From Catenuloplanes atrovinosus (GTDB lineage Bacteria; Actinomycetota; Actinomycetes; Mycobacteriales; Micromonosporaceae): a stretch of DNA of 64,000 bases. Made by a program: the position numbers and the translations under genes. The stretch spans positions 434,001 through 498,000 of the forward strand of contig NZ_JAVDYB010000001.1 of the NCBI RefSeq assembly GCF_031458235.1, written 5' to 3'. Positions 24,881-35,100 of this stretch are shown here, one piece after another (position 1 is the first letter of the stretch; each line of letters begins with the position of its first letter). Under the pieces are notes generated by a model. That model was not told the DNA's origin. It saw only the letters and a program-made list of their open reading frames with translations, and made no database searches.

Positions 24881-26032
24881 TCAGCGGGAGTTGGCGATGA
24901 ACTGAGGGTTCTCGATCAGGAACGTGCTGAGCGTGCCCTCGTCCGCGGCCTTCAGCATCTCCAGGGAGAGCGCGTCGAGCGCCTCGTACGCCTCGCCGCT
25001 CGCGGTCTGGGCGGAGTTGAAGGCTCCGGCATTCGTCTTGATCAGTGTCAGGTCGTTGGCGGCCACGCCCTTGAGCGTGAAGAAGAAGTCGGCCACCGGG
25101 GTGCCGCGGGTGTCCAGGATGAACGCCTCGCCCGCGGCCTTGACCAACTCGTTGAGCTTGCCGAGATCGGTCAGTACGCCGGACGACGTCGCCTTCTTGA
25201 CGATCGCCTTGATCAGCTGTTGCTGGTGCTGCTGCCGGCCGTAGTCGCCGTTGTCCAGGTCCTTGCGGATGCGCGCGTAGTCGAGCGCGCGGGTGGCGTC
25301 CATCGCGCGGCACCCGGGCTCGTGGACCAGCGGCTTGCTGCCCGGCGGCAGACCCTCCATCCGGGGCGGGTAGACCTGGTCGTTGTACCAGCCCTTGACC
25401 AGCTTGCCGTCCGGGTCGACGCCGATGTGGACGGACTCGGCCCGCTCGGTGATGCACAGGTCGACGCCGCCGAGCGCGTGGACGATGCTGTGGAAGCCGC
25501 CGAAGTCGATGACCGCGGCGCCGTTGAACTCGATGCCGGTGTTCCGCGTCAGCGTGGCGGCGAGCACCTCGGTGCCGCGGCCGCGCTTCTCCAGCGGGCT
25601 GCCGGGGAACTTGGAACCCTCGAAGAAGGCCGAGTTGATCTTCGCCGTGGTGCCGGGGAAGCCGAGCTCGTCGTGCGGCGGGATGTCCACCATCCAGTCG
25701 CGCGGGATCGAGATCAGATACGCCTGGTCGTGCGTCTCCGGGATGTGCAGGATGATGATCGTGTCGGCGCGGTAATCCGTGTCGTTCTCACGCGCGTCGA
25801 TGCCGACCAGCAGCATGTTGACCGCGCCGTCGATGTTATTGCCCTCCGGGGCCGCCGCGGCGCCGGTGCCACCGCCGATCAGCTCCGTCTGCGTGATCGA
25901 GTCGGTCGCCTTGTCGACCAGCGTCCGCGCGGCGACCAGCGTGCCGCCGCTGGAGACCGCCAGCACCGCGCCGAAGATCAGCAGGAGCCGGGCCCACAGC
26001 GGATCCCTGCGGCGGCGGCGTTTCGACGTCAT
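24881..26032 (-). CDS. LCP (LytR-CpsA-Psr) family cell-wall glycopolymer ligase
   Basis: 383 residues. Short cytoplasmic Arg-rich N terminus (KRRRRRDPLW), one membrane helix (residues 14-35), then the extracellular LCP domain: NMLLVGIDARENDTDYRADT, ISIPRDWMVDIP with the phosphate-binding Arg-Asp, GGVDLCITE and ALDYARIRKDLDNGDYGRQQ with conserved Arg residues. LCP enzymes transfer undecaprenyl-linked glycopolymers such as arabinogalactan or teichoic acids onto peptidoglycan. The two cysteines (LCITE and HEPGCRA) may form the usual disulfide. No C-terminal LytR_C domain, typical of the short form. Confidence 0.92.
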   Translation of the reverse strand: MTSKRRRRRDPLWARLLLIFGAVLAVSSGGTLVAARTLVDKATDSITQTELIGGGTGAAAAPEGNNIDGAVNMLLVGIDARENDTDYRADTIIILHIPETHDQAYLISIPRDWMVDIPPHDELGFPGTTAKINSAFFEGSKFPGSPLEKRGRGTEVLAATLTRNTGIEFNGAAVIDFGGFHSIVHALGGVDLCITERAESVHIGVDPDGKLVKGWYNDQVYPPRMEGLPPGSKPLVHEPGCRAMDATRALDYARIRKDLDNGDYGRQQHQQQLIKAIVKKATSSGVLTDLGKLNELVKAAGEAFILDTRGTPVADFFFTLKGVAANDLTLIKTNAGAFNSAQTASGEAYEALDALSLEMLKAADEGTLSTFLIENPQFIANSR

Positions 26033-26208
26033 CGGGCCTCCTCACGGTCGTCGGGTCACCCGACGGCAAGACGGTTGGGGCGGCGGCGAGGAGACCGGCT
26101 GAGACCCGGGTCACAGACTCTGATCGGCTGAGTACCCGCGCTCAGGACCCGGTGCGGCCGTGGTGGCGAGACTGGGCGCGTCCGCCGATCCACCCATGGA
26201 GGCACACC

Positions 26209-27180
26209 GTGGAGCACGTTCCCGACCAGCACCAGAACGGGCGGCTGCGGGCCGCGCTCGACGCGCTCGTGGAGCGCGGCGTGCTCGACCGTACCCAGGC
26301 CGGCGCGGTCGTCGCCGAACTCGCGGCCCGGCCGGCGCGGCGGCCGGAGGGACTGCGCCGGCGGCTGGGCGAGGCGGCCGGCTACCTGGGCGCGTCGCTG
26401 GTGCTCGGCGCGACCGTGCTGATCGTGGGGGAGCACTGGGAGGAACTCGGCCGGACCGGCAGGGTCGCGGTGCCGGCCGGGCTGGCGGTCGTGCTGTCGC
26501 TGGCCGGGCTGCTGGTGCGGCGGCGCGGTGCCGCGTCCGCCGGCGAGGCCGTGCACCGCCGGCTGGCGAGCACGCTGCTGACCGGCGCCGCGATCACGGC
26601 CGGGTTCGCCGCCGAGGTGGGCCTGGACGACCTGTCCGCGGTCGCGTGGGGCGCGACGCTCGGGCTGACCGTCCTGGGGTACGCGCTGGCGCGCAGCGCG
26701 GTCGGCCTGCTCGTCGCGGCCGGCGCCGCCTGCGGCCTCTACGGCGACCTGCTGGACCGCTTCAACCTCGACGCGGACGGCGTGTTCGGCGGCGGGCTGG
26801 TGGCGATGGGCATGCTGTGGGCCGTGCTCGCGTACGCGTCCGTGGTCGCCGAGCGACGGTTCGCCCTCGCCATCGCGGTCATCCTCGGCCTGACCGGCTC
26901 CCAGGTGGTCATCGTGACCGCCGACGGCCCGCTCACCTATGTGTTCGGCGCCCTGGTCGCCGCGGTCTGCTTCGCCGCCTACCTGCGCGGCCGCGACTGG
27001 ATCGCCCTGGCCGGCGGCGTCATCGGCGTCACCCTGGTGGTCCCCGAGTTCCTCTACGACATCACCGACGGCTCCCTCGGCCCCAGCGGCGTCATGCTGA
27101 TCGCCGGCCTCACCCTCCTCGCCGGCGGCCTCACCGGCCTCCACCTCCGCACCGGCCGCCCGGGCCCGATCGCGGCCTGA
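26209..27180 (+). CDS. DUF2157-like multi-pass membrane protein
   Basis: 323 residues from GTG 26209 with GGAGG seven bases upstream. The N terminus is a soluble helix hairpin (LRAALDALVERGVLDRTQAG), then about ten hydrophobic helices, beginning AAGYLGASLVLGATVLIVGE with the EHWEELGRTGR loop. The N-terminal hairpin plus G-W-x-x-L loop resembles DUF2157-type membrane proteins. Function unknown; no neighbour in the same operon. Confidence 0.7.
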   Translation: MEHVPDQHQNGRLRAALDALVERGVLDRTQAGAVVAELAARPARRPEGLRRRLGEAAGYLGASLVLGATVLIVGEHWEELGRTGRVAVPAGLAVVLSLAGLLVRRRGAASAGEAVHRRLASTLLTGAAITAGFAAEVGLDDLSAVAWGATLGLTVLGYALARSAVGLLVAAGAACGLYGDLLDRFNLDADGVFGGGLVAMGMLWAVLAYASVVAERRFALAIAVILGLTGSQVVIVTADGPLTYVFGALVAAVCFAAYLRGRDWIALAGGVIGVTLVVPEFLYDITDGSLGPSGVMLIAGLTLLAGGLTGLHLRTGRPGPIAA

Positions 27181-27369
27181 TCACGGCTCGGGAAATAGCA
27201 GTCCCGGCAGACACCAGACCGCCGGTAGCTCGTTTATCCAGCGCACGGCATCGCGTATCGAGCCGGCAGTCCAAGGCTCACTCCGGTCAACCGCCGGCCC
27301 GTCCGAGCCGCTATGGTGACGCGGGTTTCAGCGATGTGACGGCGCGCACGCGGAGGAGAGACAAGTCTC

Positions 27370-27660
27370 ATGACGCGTTCGGGCAGCCTGGTGGTGGCCT
27401 TCGACCATGCGCCGCTCGGGCTGTTCGAGGGACTGCGAAGACTCCCGGAAACCGTCGTCGACCTGGCGAAAGTCGGGCCCGACGGAATGATTCTCAACTT
27501 CGGGCCGATGAAAAGCCTCGGCGCCGGGCTCCTCGACGCTGGAGTGAATACCATTCTTCGCCTCGATAACCTCTACGGTGCGGTCGACCCGGACGTGATC
27601 GGGGAGGTCGTCTCGTGGTGTGGCGACGGGATCGTGCTGGCACAGCCGGTGCACGTGCAG
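27370..27660 (+). pseudogene. Truncated class I aldolase (DeoC/LacD-like) remnant
   Basis: Starts at ATG 27370 with a good GGAGGAG site, and residues 3-95 read as the N-terminal strands of a TIM-barrel aldolase: LVVAFDHAPLGLFEGL, VGPDGMILNFGPMKSLGAGL, TILRLDNLYG, GDGIVLAQPVHVQ. The family should run to about 250-280 residues, but here conserved-looking sequence ends near 27660 and the frame runs into the antisense of the convergent cyclase gene. The end shown is where resemblance ends, not a stop codon. Local base composition is lower in GC than its neighbours. Best read as a gene cut short by a deletion. Confidence 0.6.
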
Positions 27661-27701
27661 CACCGCCGCCGGTCGGGCCGGCGGCGGAGAGTGACAGCGG
27701 G

Positions 27702-28556
27702 TCAGGCGAGGGCGAGGATGCGGGCCGGGCCGCCGGAGCCCTGTTCCCACGGGACGAGGCCGACCACGAGGGTGGCGCCGCGGGCGGGGACGGTTTCCAG
27801 GCGGGTCAGGTTCTCGATGCCGTAGCGGTCGGCGCCGAGCAGCGTGAAGTGCACCGGGTACGCGGTGGAGTCGCCGGGGTCGAGGCTGAGTGTGTCGATG
27901 CCGAGGCAGCGGGCGCCGCGCGCGCTGAGCAGCCACTCGCAGGCGTCGGGGCCGAAGCCGGGGAAGTGCATGACGCCGCCGGCGTCGGCGTTGCGGTAGC
28001 GCTGGGCGGAGCCGGCACGGCGGTCCCAGCCGGTGTGCAGCAGCACGGCGGCGCCGGTGGGGATGCGGCCCCACTCGCGTTCCCAGGCGCGCAGGTCCGC
28101 GACCGTGAGCACGGTGTCGGGGTCGTGCGCGGCGCGCCGCCGGATGCTGATCGTGACGGCGGGCAGTACCAGTTCGTCGGGGGTGAGCTGGGTGGCGGTG
28201 CGGCCGTTCGGTACGAAGTGGACCGGCGCGTCGACGTGCGTGCCGGTGTGCTCGACGATCCGCCACTCCTGCATGTAGTAGCCGTCGTCGGGGATGGTCT
28301 TGTACGGGCCGCGGCGCGCCTCCTCGCCGGGCGCGAACGTGGGGAACGCCGTGGTGAACGGGTGCGTCAGGTCCCGTACCGTGGACGATCCGTGTGCGGC
28401 GGCCGGCGTGGCCGGGCCGAGCGCGCCGCCGGCCACCGCGGCGAGGCCGGCGAGCCCGGTGAGCCCGGTGAGCGCGGCGCGGCGGGAGACCGGGGGCGGG
28501 GCCGCCGGCGACGCGGTGATCTCGGCGGCGTGACGCAGGCATTCCTCGGTGCACAT
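27702..28556 (-). CDS. Exported cyclase-family hydrolase (kynurenine formamidase-like)
   Basis: 284 residues from ATG 28556 with GGGGAG seven bases upstream. A probable Tat signal (SRRAALTGLTGLAGLAAVAG) spans residues 24-45. The cyclase-family metal site HTGTHVDAPVHF is intact, followed by LGIDTLSLDPG. Family members are metal-dependent amidohydrolases such as kynurenine formamidase. The Tat signal points to export of a folded metalloenzyme. It converges on the truncated aldolase remnant. Confidence 0.87.
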   Translation of the reverse strand: MCTEECLRHAAEITASPAAPPPVSRRAALTGLTGLAGLAAVAGGALGPATPAAAHGSSTVRDLTHPFTTAFPTFAPGEEARRGPYKTIPDDGYYMQEWRIVEHTGTHVDAPVHFVPNGRTATQLTPDELVLPAVTISIRRRAAHDPDTVLTVADLRAWEREWGRIPTGAAVLLHTGWDRRAGSAQRYRNADAGGVMHFPGFGPDACEWLLSARGARCLGIDTLSLDPGDSTAYPVHFTLLGADRYGIENLTRLETVPARGATLVVGLVPWEQGSGGPARILALA

Positions 28557-28644
28557 CGTGACGCTCCCCTCATCGGCTGACCAACCCACAGTGACCCAGC
28601 CGGGGAGCAGAGCCGGTACGACACGCCAGTTCCCGACAGGGGAA

Positions 28645-28674
28645 ACGGGCCCGGCGCCGAGGCGCCGGGCCCGT
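28645..28674 (-). terminator. 14-bp-stem terminator of the FG-GAP gene
   Basis: Perfect inverted repeat ACGGGCCCGGCGCC (28645-28658) / GGCGCCGGGCCCGT (28661-28674) with a 2-base spacer, followed on the minus strand by TTTCCCC. It begins 5 bases after the stop of the leftward FG-GAP gene. Confidence 0.8.
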
Positions 28675-28679
28675 ACCGA

Positions 28680-31600
28680 TCAGGAGAGTGCCTTGAACGT
28701 GCTCACGTTCACCGGTAGGACGATCTTGACCTGGCCGCCGGTGTCCACCTTGCTGGGGAAGTAGACGCGCACCTGCCCGTCGCTGACCCGCCGGACCCAG
28801 AGGTCCGGGATGGCGTCGCCGTTGAGGTCGGGGACCGCGACGACCGCGGAGATCGCCGCCTCGGACCAGCCGGTGCCGTACGCCACGTCGCCCTGCCGGG
28901 ACGCGGCGGCGGACTTCAGCGACGCCAGGTCGACGCTCTTCGCGACCGTGCCGGGCTTGCCGTGCCGCAGGTACATGGTGCCGCCGTCGAGGTCGCGGAA
29001 GACCAGGTCGGGCGTGCCGTCCAGGTCGATGTCCGCGACGTTGACGATCTCCCGCCGGGCCCAGCCGCTCGCCTCCATCTGCACGGCCTCGCCGAAGCTC
29101 GCGCCGGTGTACCCGGTGAGCGCCCAGAACCCGGACCCGGATCGGACGAACAGGTCGGGCCGGCCGTCCCCGGTCACGTCGCCGACCGCCTTGAGCTGCG
29201 TCCAGGTGGACGGCGCCGGCGTGCCGGCCGGCAGCATGACCGCGATCCGGTCGTCGACGTCGAAGCTGCCGTACCCGTCGCCGGGGTAGAGCCAGAAGCC
29301 GCCGTCCGGGGTACGGGCGAACAGGTCCGTGACGCCGTCGCCCGGGTACGCGTCGCTGAACTTGGTGATCAGCGCGGTCTTGCCGGCGGCGTCGGTCCAG
29401 TGGCCGGCCGGGTTGAGCTGGGTGCCGTTGCGGTAGCCCGCGGCCAGCGACAGGTCGAGTTCGCCGCCCACGCCGCCCGGGTAGCCGCGCAGGTTGCCGC
29501 TGCCGTCGATGGCGAGCAGGTCGGGCTTGCCGTCGCCGGTGACGTCACCCGGCCCGTCCGCCTCCGGGCGCGGCGGCACGTAGAACGAGTAGACCGTGGG
29601 CTGGCTGACGTTGCCGACCGAGTCGTACGCCTTGACCGTCATGTTGATCGGGCCGGCGTGCGGCGGCTTCAGGTCGGTGATCGTGACCGCGTTCGCCGAG
29701 GTCTTGGAGACCTCGGTGACGCCCTCGAACGCGTACGTGAAGCGTGCCGCGCCCTGCGAGGTGAACGTCATCGTGCCGGTCTGCCCGAACGGCTTGGTGG
29801 CCCAGGTGGTGCCGTCGTCCGTGGCCTCCGGGAAGTCGATGCTGGTGACCTCGGGCGCGGGCGGGCCGGACGCGTCGATGGTCACCTTGCAGGGCGTGGT
29901 GGTGGCCGGGTTGTCCGCGGAGAGCAGCCCGTCGGCGTCCGCGGCGTACACGGTCCACAGGTAGGTGGTCTTGTCCGCCAGCTGCGTGGAGGCGATCGTG
30001 ACCGAGCCCTTGCCGCTGGTCAGCGCGGTGGTCGCGGTGCCGGTGGTGGGCATGGTGGTGCCGGACTTCCAGAACCGGAAGTGCAGCGACTTGAGGTTCC
30101 CGTCCGGGTCGCTCGCGGTCGCGGAGAGCACCAGGTTGGTACGCGCGACCGTGATGCCGGCCGTGGAGCAGGCGCCGCCCGGTGTGCTGGTGAGCGAGCC
30201 GGGCGCGTTCGGCTTGCGGTTGTAGACCGCGGACAGCGACGCGGATTTGGCGGTGAACTTGCGCCAGGTCTGCGTGTCGCCCTCGGAGCTGGCCCGCATG
30301 CCCATGGTCAGGTTGTTCGCGCCCGCGTCCGCGGCCTTCTGCGCGAAGGCGCGCGCGTCGAACGAGGCGTAGTCGTCCTTGCAGTCGGTCCGGCCGTGCG
30401 CGAAGACGCGCTTGTTCGAGCCGGGGCTGGTGTTCCAGGTCGGCTGCTTGTTCCAGGTGGTGGCCGTGGAGATCGGGCCGGTCCAGAACAGCTCGAACTG
30501 CCGGGTGGTGCACGACCAGGAGTGGATGTTGAGCACCTTGAACGTGGCGGACTCGATGGTCGCGCCCTTCATCGCGGTGTCGAAGCCCATCCGCCAGAAC
30601 GAGCGGGCGGTCATGCCGGTCTCGTCCTCGTGGCCGACGCGCGCCTCGGACGTGCCGTTGTTGAAGTTCGTGCCGTTGTTGAAGTTGCTGTTCGGGTGCT
30701 GCTTGGAGACGAGCGTCCAGGCCAGCACGCCGGTGTTCATGGTCGGGTCGAGGAAGACCGGGAAGCGCACGTCCGGGTCGGTGAGCAGGCCGGACGCGCC
30801 GGCGTCGAGCCGCAGCGTGGCGTCGCCGGTGTTCTGGCCGCCGAGCGTGACCGGCAGCCGCGCGGACTTCGCGCCCGGCTCGATGCCGCTGAGGCCGGAC
30901 AGGCGCAGCACGTCGGCGCTGGTGGCGACGGAGGTCCGGGCCGTGGTGCCGGGCGGCAGCTCGGGGTCGAGCCCGGCCGAGTCCCAGCCGAACGGCGTGG
31001 GGATGGCGGTGATCTCCTTGCCGGCCCGGTCCAGCACCTGAACGCCGCCGGTGACCGGGTCGGCGCGGAACACCGCGGTGGCCGAGCGCAGCCCGTAGGT
31101 GATGGTCCTGAGGTCCTTGTTCGTCGCGGCCGCGCGCGACTTGACGATCAGGAGGTTGGCGAAGCCGCCCTCCTCGCGCGCCACCAGCAGCAGGTCCGCG
31201 CCGGGCAGCACCTCCGGGTAGAGCGCGCGCGACCCGTCGAGCACGGCCTTCGGCAGCGGGCCGGGCCAGGTGTACGTGATGGTGTGCTCGCCGACCTCCG
31301 CCTCGGCGAGCACACTCTCCCTGCCGCTGGTGCCACCCTCCGCGAAGCGGACCGGGGCCGGCGCGTTGGCCGGGCGCACGACGCCGCCGCCGGCGGACAG
31401 CGCGGTGTCGATCGCGGCCCACTCGCCGGTGGCGGTCTTCGCGCGGACCGGCAGCGCGCTGATGTCGGTGCGCAGCTTGCCGCTGGGCAGCGCCCAGGTC
31501 TGCGAGGTCTGCGTGGTCGCGGTCTCGACCAGCACCTCGGTGCCGGTGCCGGCGGCCTCGGCCATCGCGGCCTGTTCGTCACGCGGCGCGGGCACCGGCG

Positions 31601-31736
31601 GTGCCGGGGGCGGCCCGGCCGCGGGTGTCGCGTCTCGATGGATCCACAGTGGTGACAGGGCGGCGACGAGCACTGCGGCGAGCGCGCCCGCGGTGAGGGC
31701 TCGCCGCGTGCGCGTGCGCACGAAAGGGACGGTCAC
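28680..31736 (-). CDS. Large secreted FG-GAP/DNRLRE-type surface protein
   Basis: 1018 residues. Signal peptide at residues 1-40 (ALTAGALAAVLVAALSPLW). Residues about 60-340 are a beta-rich region found in actinobacterial RHS-associated secreted proteins; residues about 345-500 (DETGMTARSFWRMGFDTAMK, ATFKVLNIHSWSC, TTWNKQPTW) resemble a DNRLRE carbohydrate-binding-like domain. Fibronectin-like modules follow. The last 300 residues carry FG-GAP/VCBS repeats with calcium-type motifs (DVTGDGKPDLLAI, DVTGDGRPDLFVR, DIDLDGTPDLVFR, DLNGDAIPDLWVR), forming a beta-propeller. It is divergent from the RHS toxin gene across 400 bases, which suggests a functional partnership such as scaffold or adhesion. 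Confidence 0.85.
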   Translation of the reverse strand: MTVPFVRTRTRRALTAGALAAVLVAALSPLWIHRDATPAAGPPPAPPVPAPRDEQAAMAEAAGTGTEVLVETATTQTSQTWALPSGKLRTDISALPVRAKTATGEWAAIDTALSAGGGVVRPANAPAPVRFAEGGTSGRESVLAEAEVGEHTITYTWPGPLPKAVLDGSRALYPEVLPGADLLLVAREEGGFANLLIVKSRAAATNKDLRTITYGLRSATAVFRADPVTGGVQVLDRAGKEITAIPTPFGWDSAGLDPELPPGTTARTSVATSADVLRLSGLSGIEPGAKSARLPVTLGGQNTGDATLRLDAGASGLLTDPDVRFPVFLDPTMNTGVLAWTLVSKQHPNSNFNNGTNFNNGTSEARVGHEDETGMTARSFWRMGFDTAMKGATIESATFKVLNIHSWSCTTRQFELFWTGPISTATTWNKQPTWNTSPGSNKRVFAHGRTDCKDDYASFDARAFAQKAADAGANNLTMGMRASSEGDTQTWRKFTAKSASLSAVYNRKPNAPGSLTSTPGGACSTAGITVARTNLVLSATASDPDGNLKSLHFRFWKSGTTMPTTGTATTALTSGKGSVTIASTQLADKTTYLWTVYAADADGLLSADNPATTTPCKVTIDASGPPAPEVTSIDFPEATDDGTTWATKPFGQTGTMTFTSQGAARFTYAFEGVTEVSKTSANAVTITDLKPPHAGPINMTVKAYDSVGNVSQPTVYSFYVPPRPEADGPGDVTGDGKPDLLAIDGSGNLRGYPGGVGGELDLSLAAGYRNGTQLNPAGHWTDAAGKTALITKFSDAYPGDGVTDLFARTPDGGFWLYPGDGYGSFDVDDRIAVMLPAGTPAPSTWTQLKAVGDVTGDGRPDLFVRSGSGFWALTGYTGASFGEAVQMEASGWARREIVNVADIDLDGTPDLVFRDLDGGTMYLRHGKPGTVAKSVDLASLKSAAASRQGDVAYGTGWSEAAISAVVAVPDLNGDAIPDLWVRRVSDGQVRVYFPSKVDTGGQVKIVLPVNVSTFKALS

Positions 31737-32138
31737 AGCGTTTTACTCCCCAGGAGCCAGGCGACTAGATGGACAGCCCGTGCGGTCCCGGCCGGGTTCC
31801 GCGGGGCAGAGAGCGCGCACACGATCGCATACGCTCGGTGTTCCCAGGGAGTTATCAGGCTGTTATATAGCTCCATGAATCGATTGCGTGACGTCCGGTT
31901 ATGTCCACATCGGTCGTTATGCACCCCGGAATTGAGGTCAACAACGTTGAGTGTCTGATTTATCTGCCTCGGTGGGATCGCCCGGTTTTGCTGCTAAAGA
32001 TCGTGTGGCGTAGATCTCACTCGACTACATCCGGTGACCCTCCGTGCACTTGTCCGGATGATCGATCTCCCGCACAGTGCCCAGGCACGCGCCGTGAGTG
32101 GCGCGTCGTTTGTGGTGCCTACACGGGGAGTCGCACCG
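31737..32138. promoter_or_regulatory. Divergent promoter region of the FG-GAP and RHS genes
   Basis: About 400 bases without a gene and clearly richer in A/T than its surroundings. It must carry promoters for both flanking secreted-protein genes. Visible elements: TTATATA-like stretch near 31865, and palindrome TCAACAACGTTGA (31938-31950). An in-frame GTG at 32034 upstream of the RHS start is rejected in favour of ATG 32139, which has GGGGAG 8 bases before it and leads straight into the signal peptide. Confidence 0.6.
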
Positions 32139-35100
32139 ATGCACGGTGGTACAGGTCCATGGTCGCGGCCTAGACGCGGCCGCCGATGGTCACGACCGAT
32201 CCGCGCGACGCTGATCGCGCTGCTGTCGACCACTCTGGTGGTCAGCGGGACGGGCACGCAGGGCCTCGCGGTGCCGCCGTCCGGCGCCGACCGGAACCAG
32301 CAGGTGGATCTTCCGCCGCTGCCGGAGACCCGGCCGGTCACGCAGGACGAGTCCGCGGACCAGACGCTGGAGCCCGCGCCCGAGGTGCCGGTCGACCCGT
32401 ACGCGCCGACCGCGGTCGCGCCGTGGAGCGAGGGCACCGGCACCGTCGACCTGACCGGCGCCGAGCCCGGTGAGCTGGTCAAGGTCGCCGACCTGCCGGT
32501 CTCGCTCGGCGTCCCGGAGGGTGCCGACCCGGCGACGGTGGACGGCGAGTGGACCGTCGACCTGGCCGCGCCCGAGGCGTCGCAGGACGCCGGTGTACCC
32601 GGTCTGATCATGAAGCTTTCGCCGCCGGCCACGGCGGAACCGGAGGCGTCCGTCGCGCTGAGCGTGGACTACACCACCTTCGCCGACCTGTACGGACCGC
32701 AGGCCGCGGACCGGTTCGGCCTGATGCTGCTGCCCGACTGCGTCTACGACGCGCTCGGCACCGGCGACTGCGCGCCCAGCGACGAGGAGGAGACCGCTCC
32801 GGCCGCGTCCTCCCAGCTGCTCTCCAGCGAGGTCGAGGTGGTCCCGGCCGCCGCCGGCGCCGGCGCGCGCGCCGCGTCCGCCACCGGTGAGCGCCGCGTC
32901 GTGACCGGCACCGTCCCGGTCTCGGCCCTGCGTGACGCCGCGCCCGCGGCCGCGAACGCCCGGGCCGCCGCCGCTGCCGACGCCGGTGGCGTGGTCGGCG
33001 CGCTGGACACCGGCGCCTCCGTCTCCGGCGACTTCACCGCGACGCCGCTGCTCTCCTCCGGCTCCTGGGCGGCGGGCTCCTCGTCCGGCGCGTTCACCTA
33101 CTCGTACCAGGTCACGGTTCCGCAGACCGGTGGCGGCATGGCGCCGCAGATCAACCTCGGCTACTCGTCGCAGTCCGTGGACGGGCGCACCTCGTCCACG
33201 AACAACCAGGCGTCCTGGATCGGCGACGGCTGGGACTACAGCGCCGGGCAGATCACCCGCACGTACGCGGGCTGCCGCCAGGACTCCAAGAAGGCCGGCT
33301 CCAACAACGCCAAGCACAAGACCGGCGACATGTGCTGGGGCTCGCAGAACGCCACGCTCTCGCTCGGCGGCACCACCACCGAGCTGGTGTACGCGAACGG
33401 CACCTGGACCACCGCGAACGGCGACGGCTCCAGGATCGAGCGGAAGCTGGACACCACCCGCGGCAACGGCGACAGGGACGGCGAGTACTGGATCGTCACC
33501 ACCCGGGACGGCACCAGGTACCACTTCGGCCTGAACAAGCTGCCCGGCTGGACCGACGGCAAGCCGGTCACCAACTCCGTGCTCACCATGCCGGTCTACG
33601 GCAACCACGCCGGCGAGCCCTGCTACAACAGCGACTGGACCAAGTCGTACTGCACGCAGGCCTGGCGCTGGTCGCTCGACTACGTCGAGGACCTCCAGGG
33701 CAACGCGATGAGCTTCTGGTGGACCAAGGAGGACAAGGGCTACTACGCCCGTAACTTCAACTGGAAGGCGCCGGTCTCCTACGACCGGGCCGGCTACCTC
33801 TCGCGCATCGACTACGGCCAGCGGGCGGACTCGATCTTCACCGCGACCGCGCCGGCCAGCGTCGCGTTCTCCGTCGCCGAGCGGTGTTACGCCGAGGGCA
33901 GCCTCACCTGCTCGGCGGAGAACTTCAAGAGCAAGGACCCCGGCAAATACCGCATCTGGTACGACACCCCGGCCGACCTTCGCTGCGAGGCGAAGAAGAT
34001 GTGCTGGAACGCCGCGCCCACCTTCTGGTCCACCAAGCGCCTCGACAAGATCACCACGTCCGCGCTGCGCGTGCCCGGCAGCGGCACCCGCCAGGTCGTC
34101 GACGAGTACCAGCTCGACCAGACGTTCCCGGTGCTCAAGACCGGCCCGAACACCGCGCTGTGGCTCAAGTCGATCACCCGTACCGGCTACGGCCTGAACA
34201 CCGCCGCCAACGAGCGGATCACGCTCAACGCGGTCAAGTTCGAGTCGAACACCGAGGACATGCCGAACCGCGTCAAGAAGGACAACCGGCCCGGCTTCTC
34301 CCGCCTCCGCATCGGCCGCGTGATCAACGAGTACGGCGGCGAGACGGTCGTCAACTACCGCAAGCCGGTCGGTGACTGCTCGACCGGCACCGGGCTGCCC
34401 GGCAAGGGCGACACGGCCGCGCTGAAGAACAACGACCGGCTCTGCTATCCCGCGTACTGGCATCCGGACCCGGAGGCCGAGGAGATCGACTGGTTCCACA
34501 AGTACGTGGTCGAGTCGGTCGAGGAACTGCCGAACGTGGACGGCGCCGCCAACACGGTCACCCGCTACGAGTACGACAGGGCCGGCTGGAAGCTGGCCGA
34601 GCAGGAGTTCACGAAGAAGGCGACACGGACGTACTCGCAGTTCGCCGGCTTCGAGAAGGTCACCGTGCTGACCGGCTCGGAGGTGCCGGAGTTCGCCGGC
34701 AGGACCACGAAGTCGGTCACCCGGTTCTTCCGCGGCATGGGCGACACCGTGTCCGTGAAGGACGCGGCGGGCGTGGAGATCGCCAAGGACGAGGAGCCGT
34801 TCGCGGGGCGGATCGCGGAGGAGCTCACCTACGCGTCCCACACGGACGCGGACGACCGGTGGCTGACCCGGTCCGTCACCGTGCCGGCCGCGCAGGAACT
34901 GGCCCGGCGCGCCCGTGATGACGGGCTGAGCCCACTGATCGCGTGGCGGGTCACGGAACCACGCGCGTACTCGGTGACGCGCTCCTCCGGCACCGGCGAC
35001 GACAAGCGGACGCTGCGCACCCTCGAGACGAAGACCACGTTCGAGACGACGTACGGGCTCCCGACCCGGGTCGAGTTCCTCGGCGACACCGGGGTGACCG

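Noticed and set aside
24641-26131. Long rightward open frame across the LCP gene
   Set aside because: Composition is Arg/Val/Asp-rich without motifs, and the LCP gene on the other strand is unambiguous.
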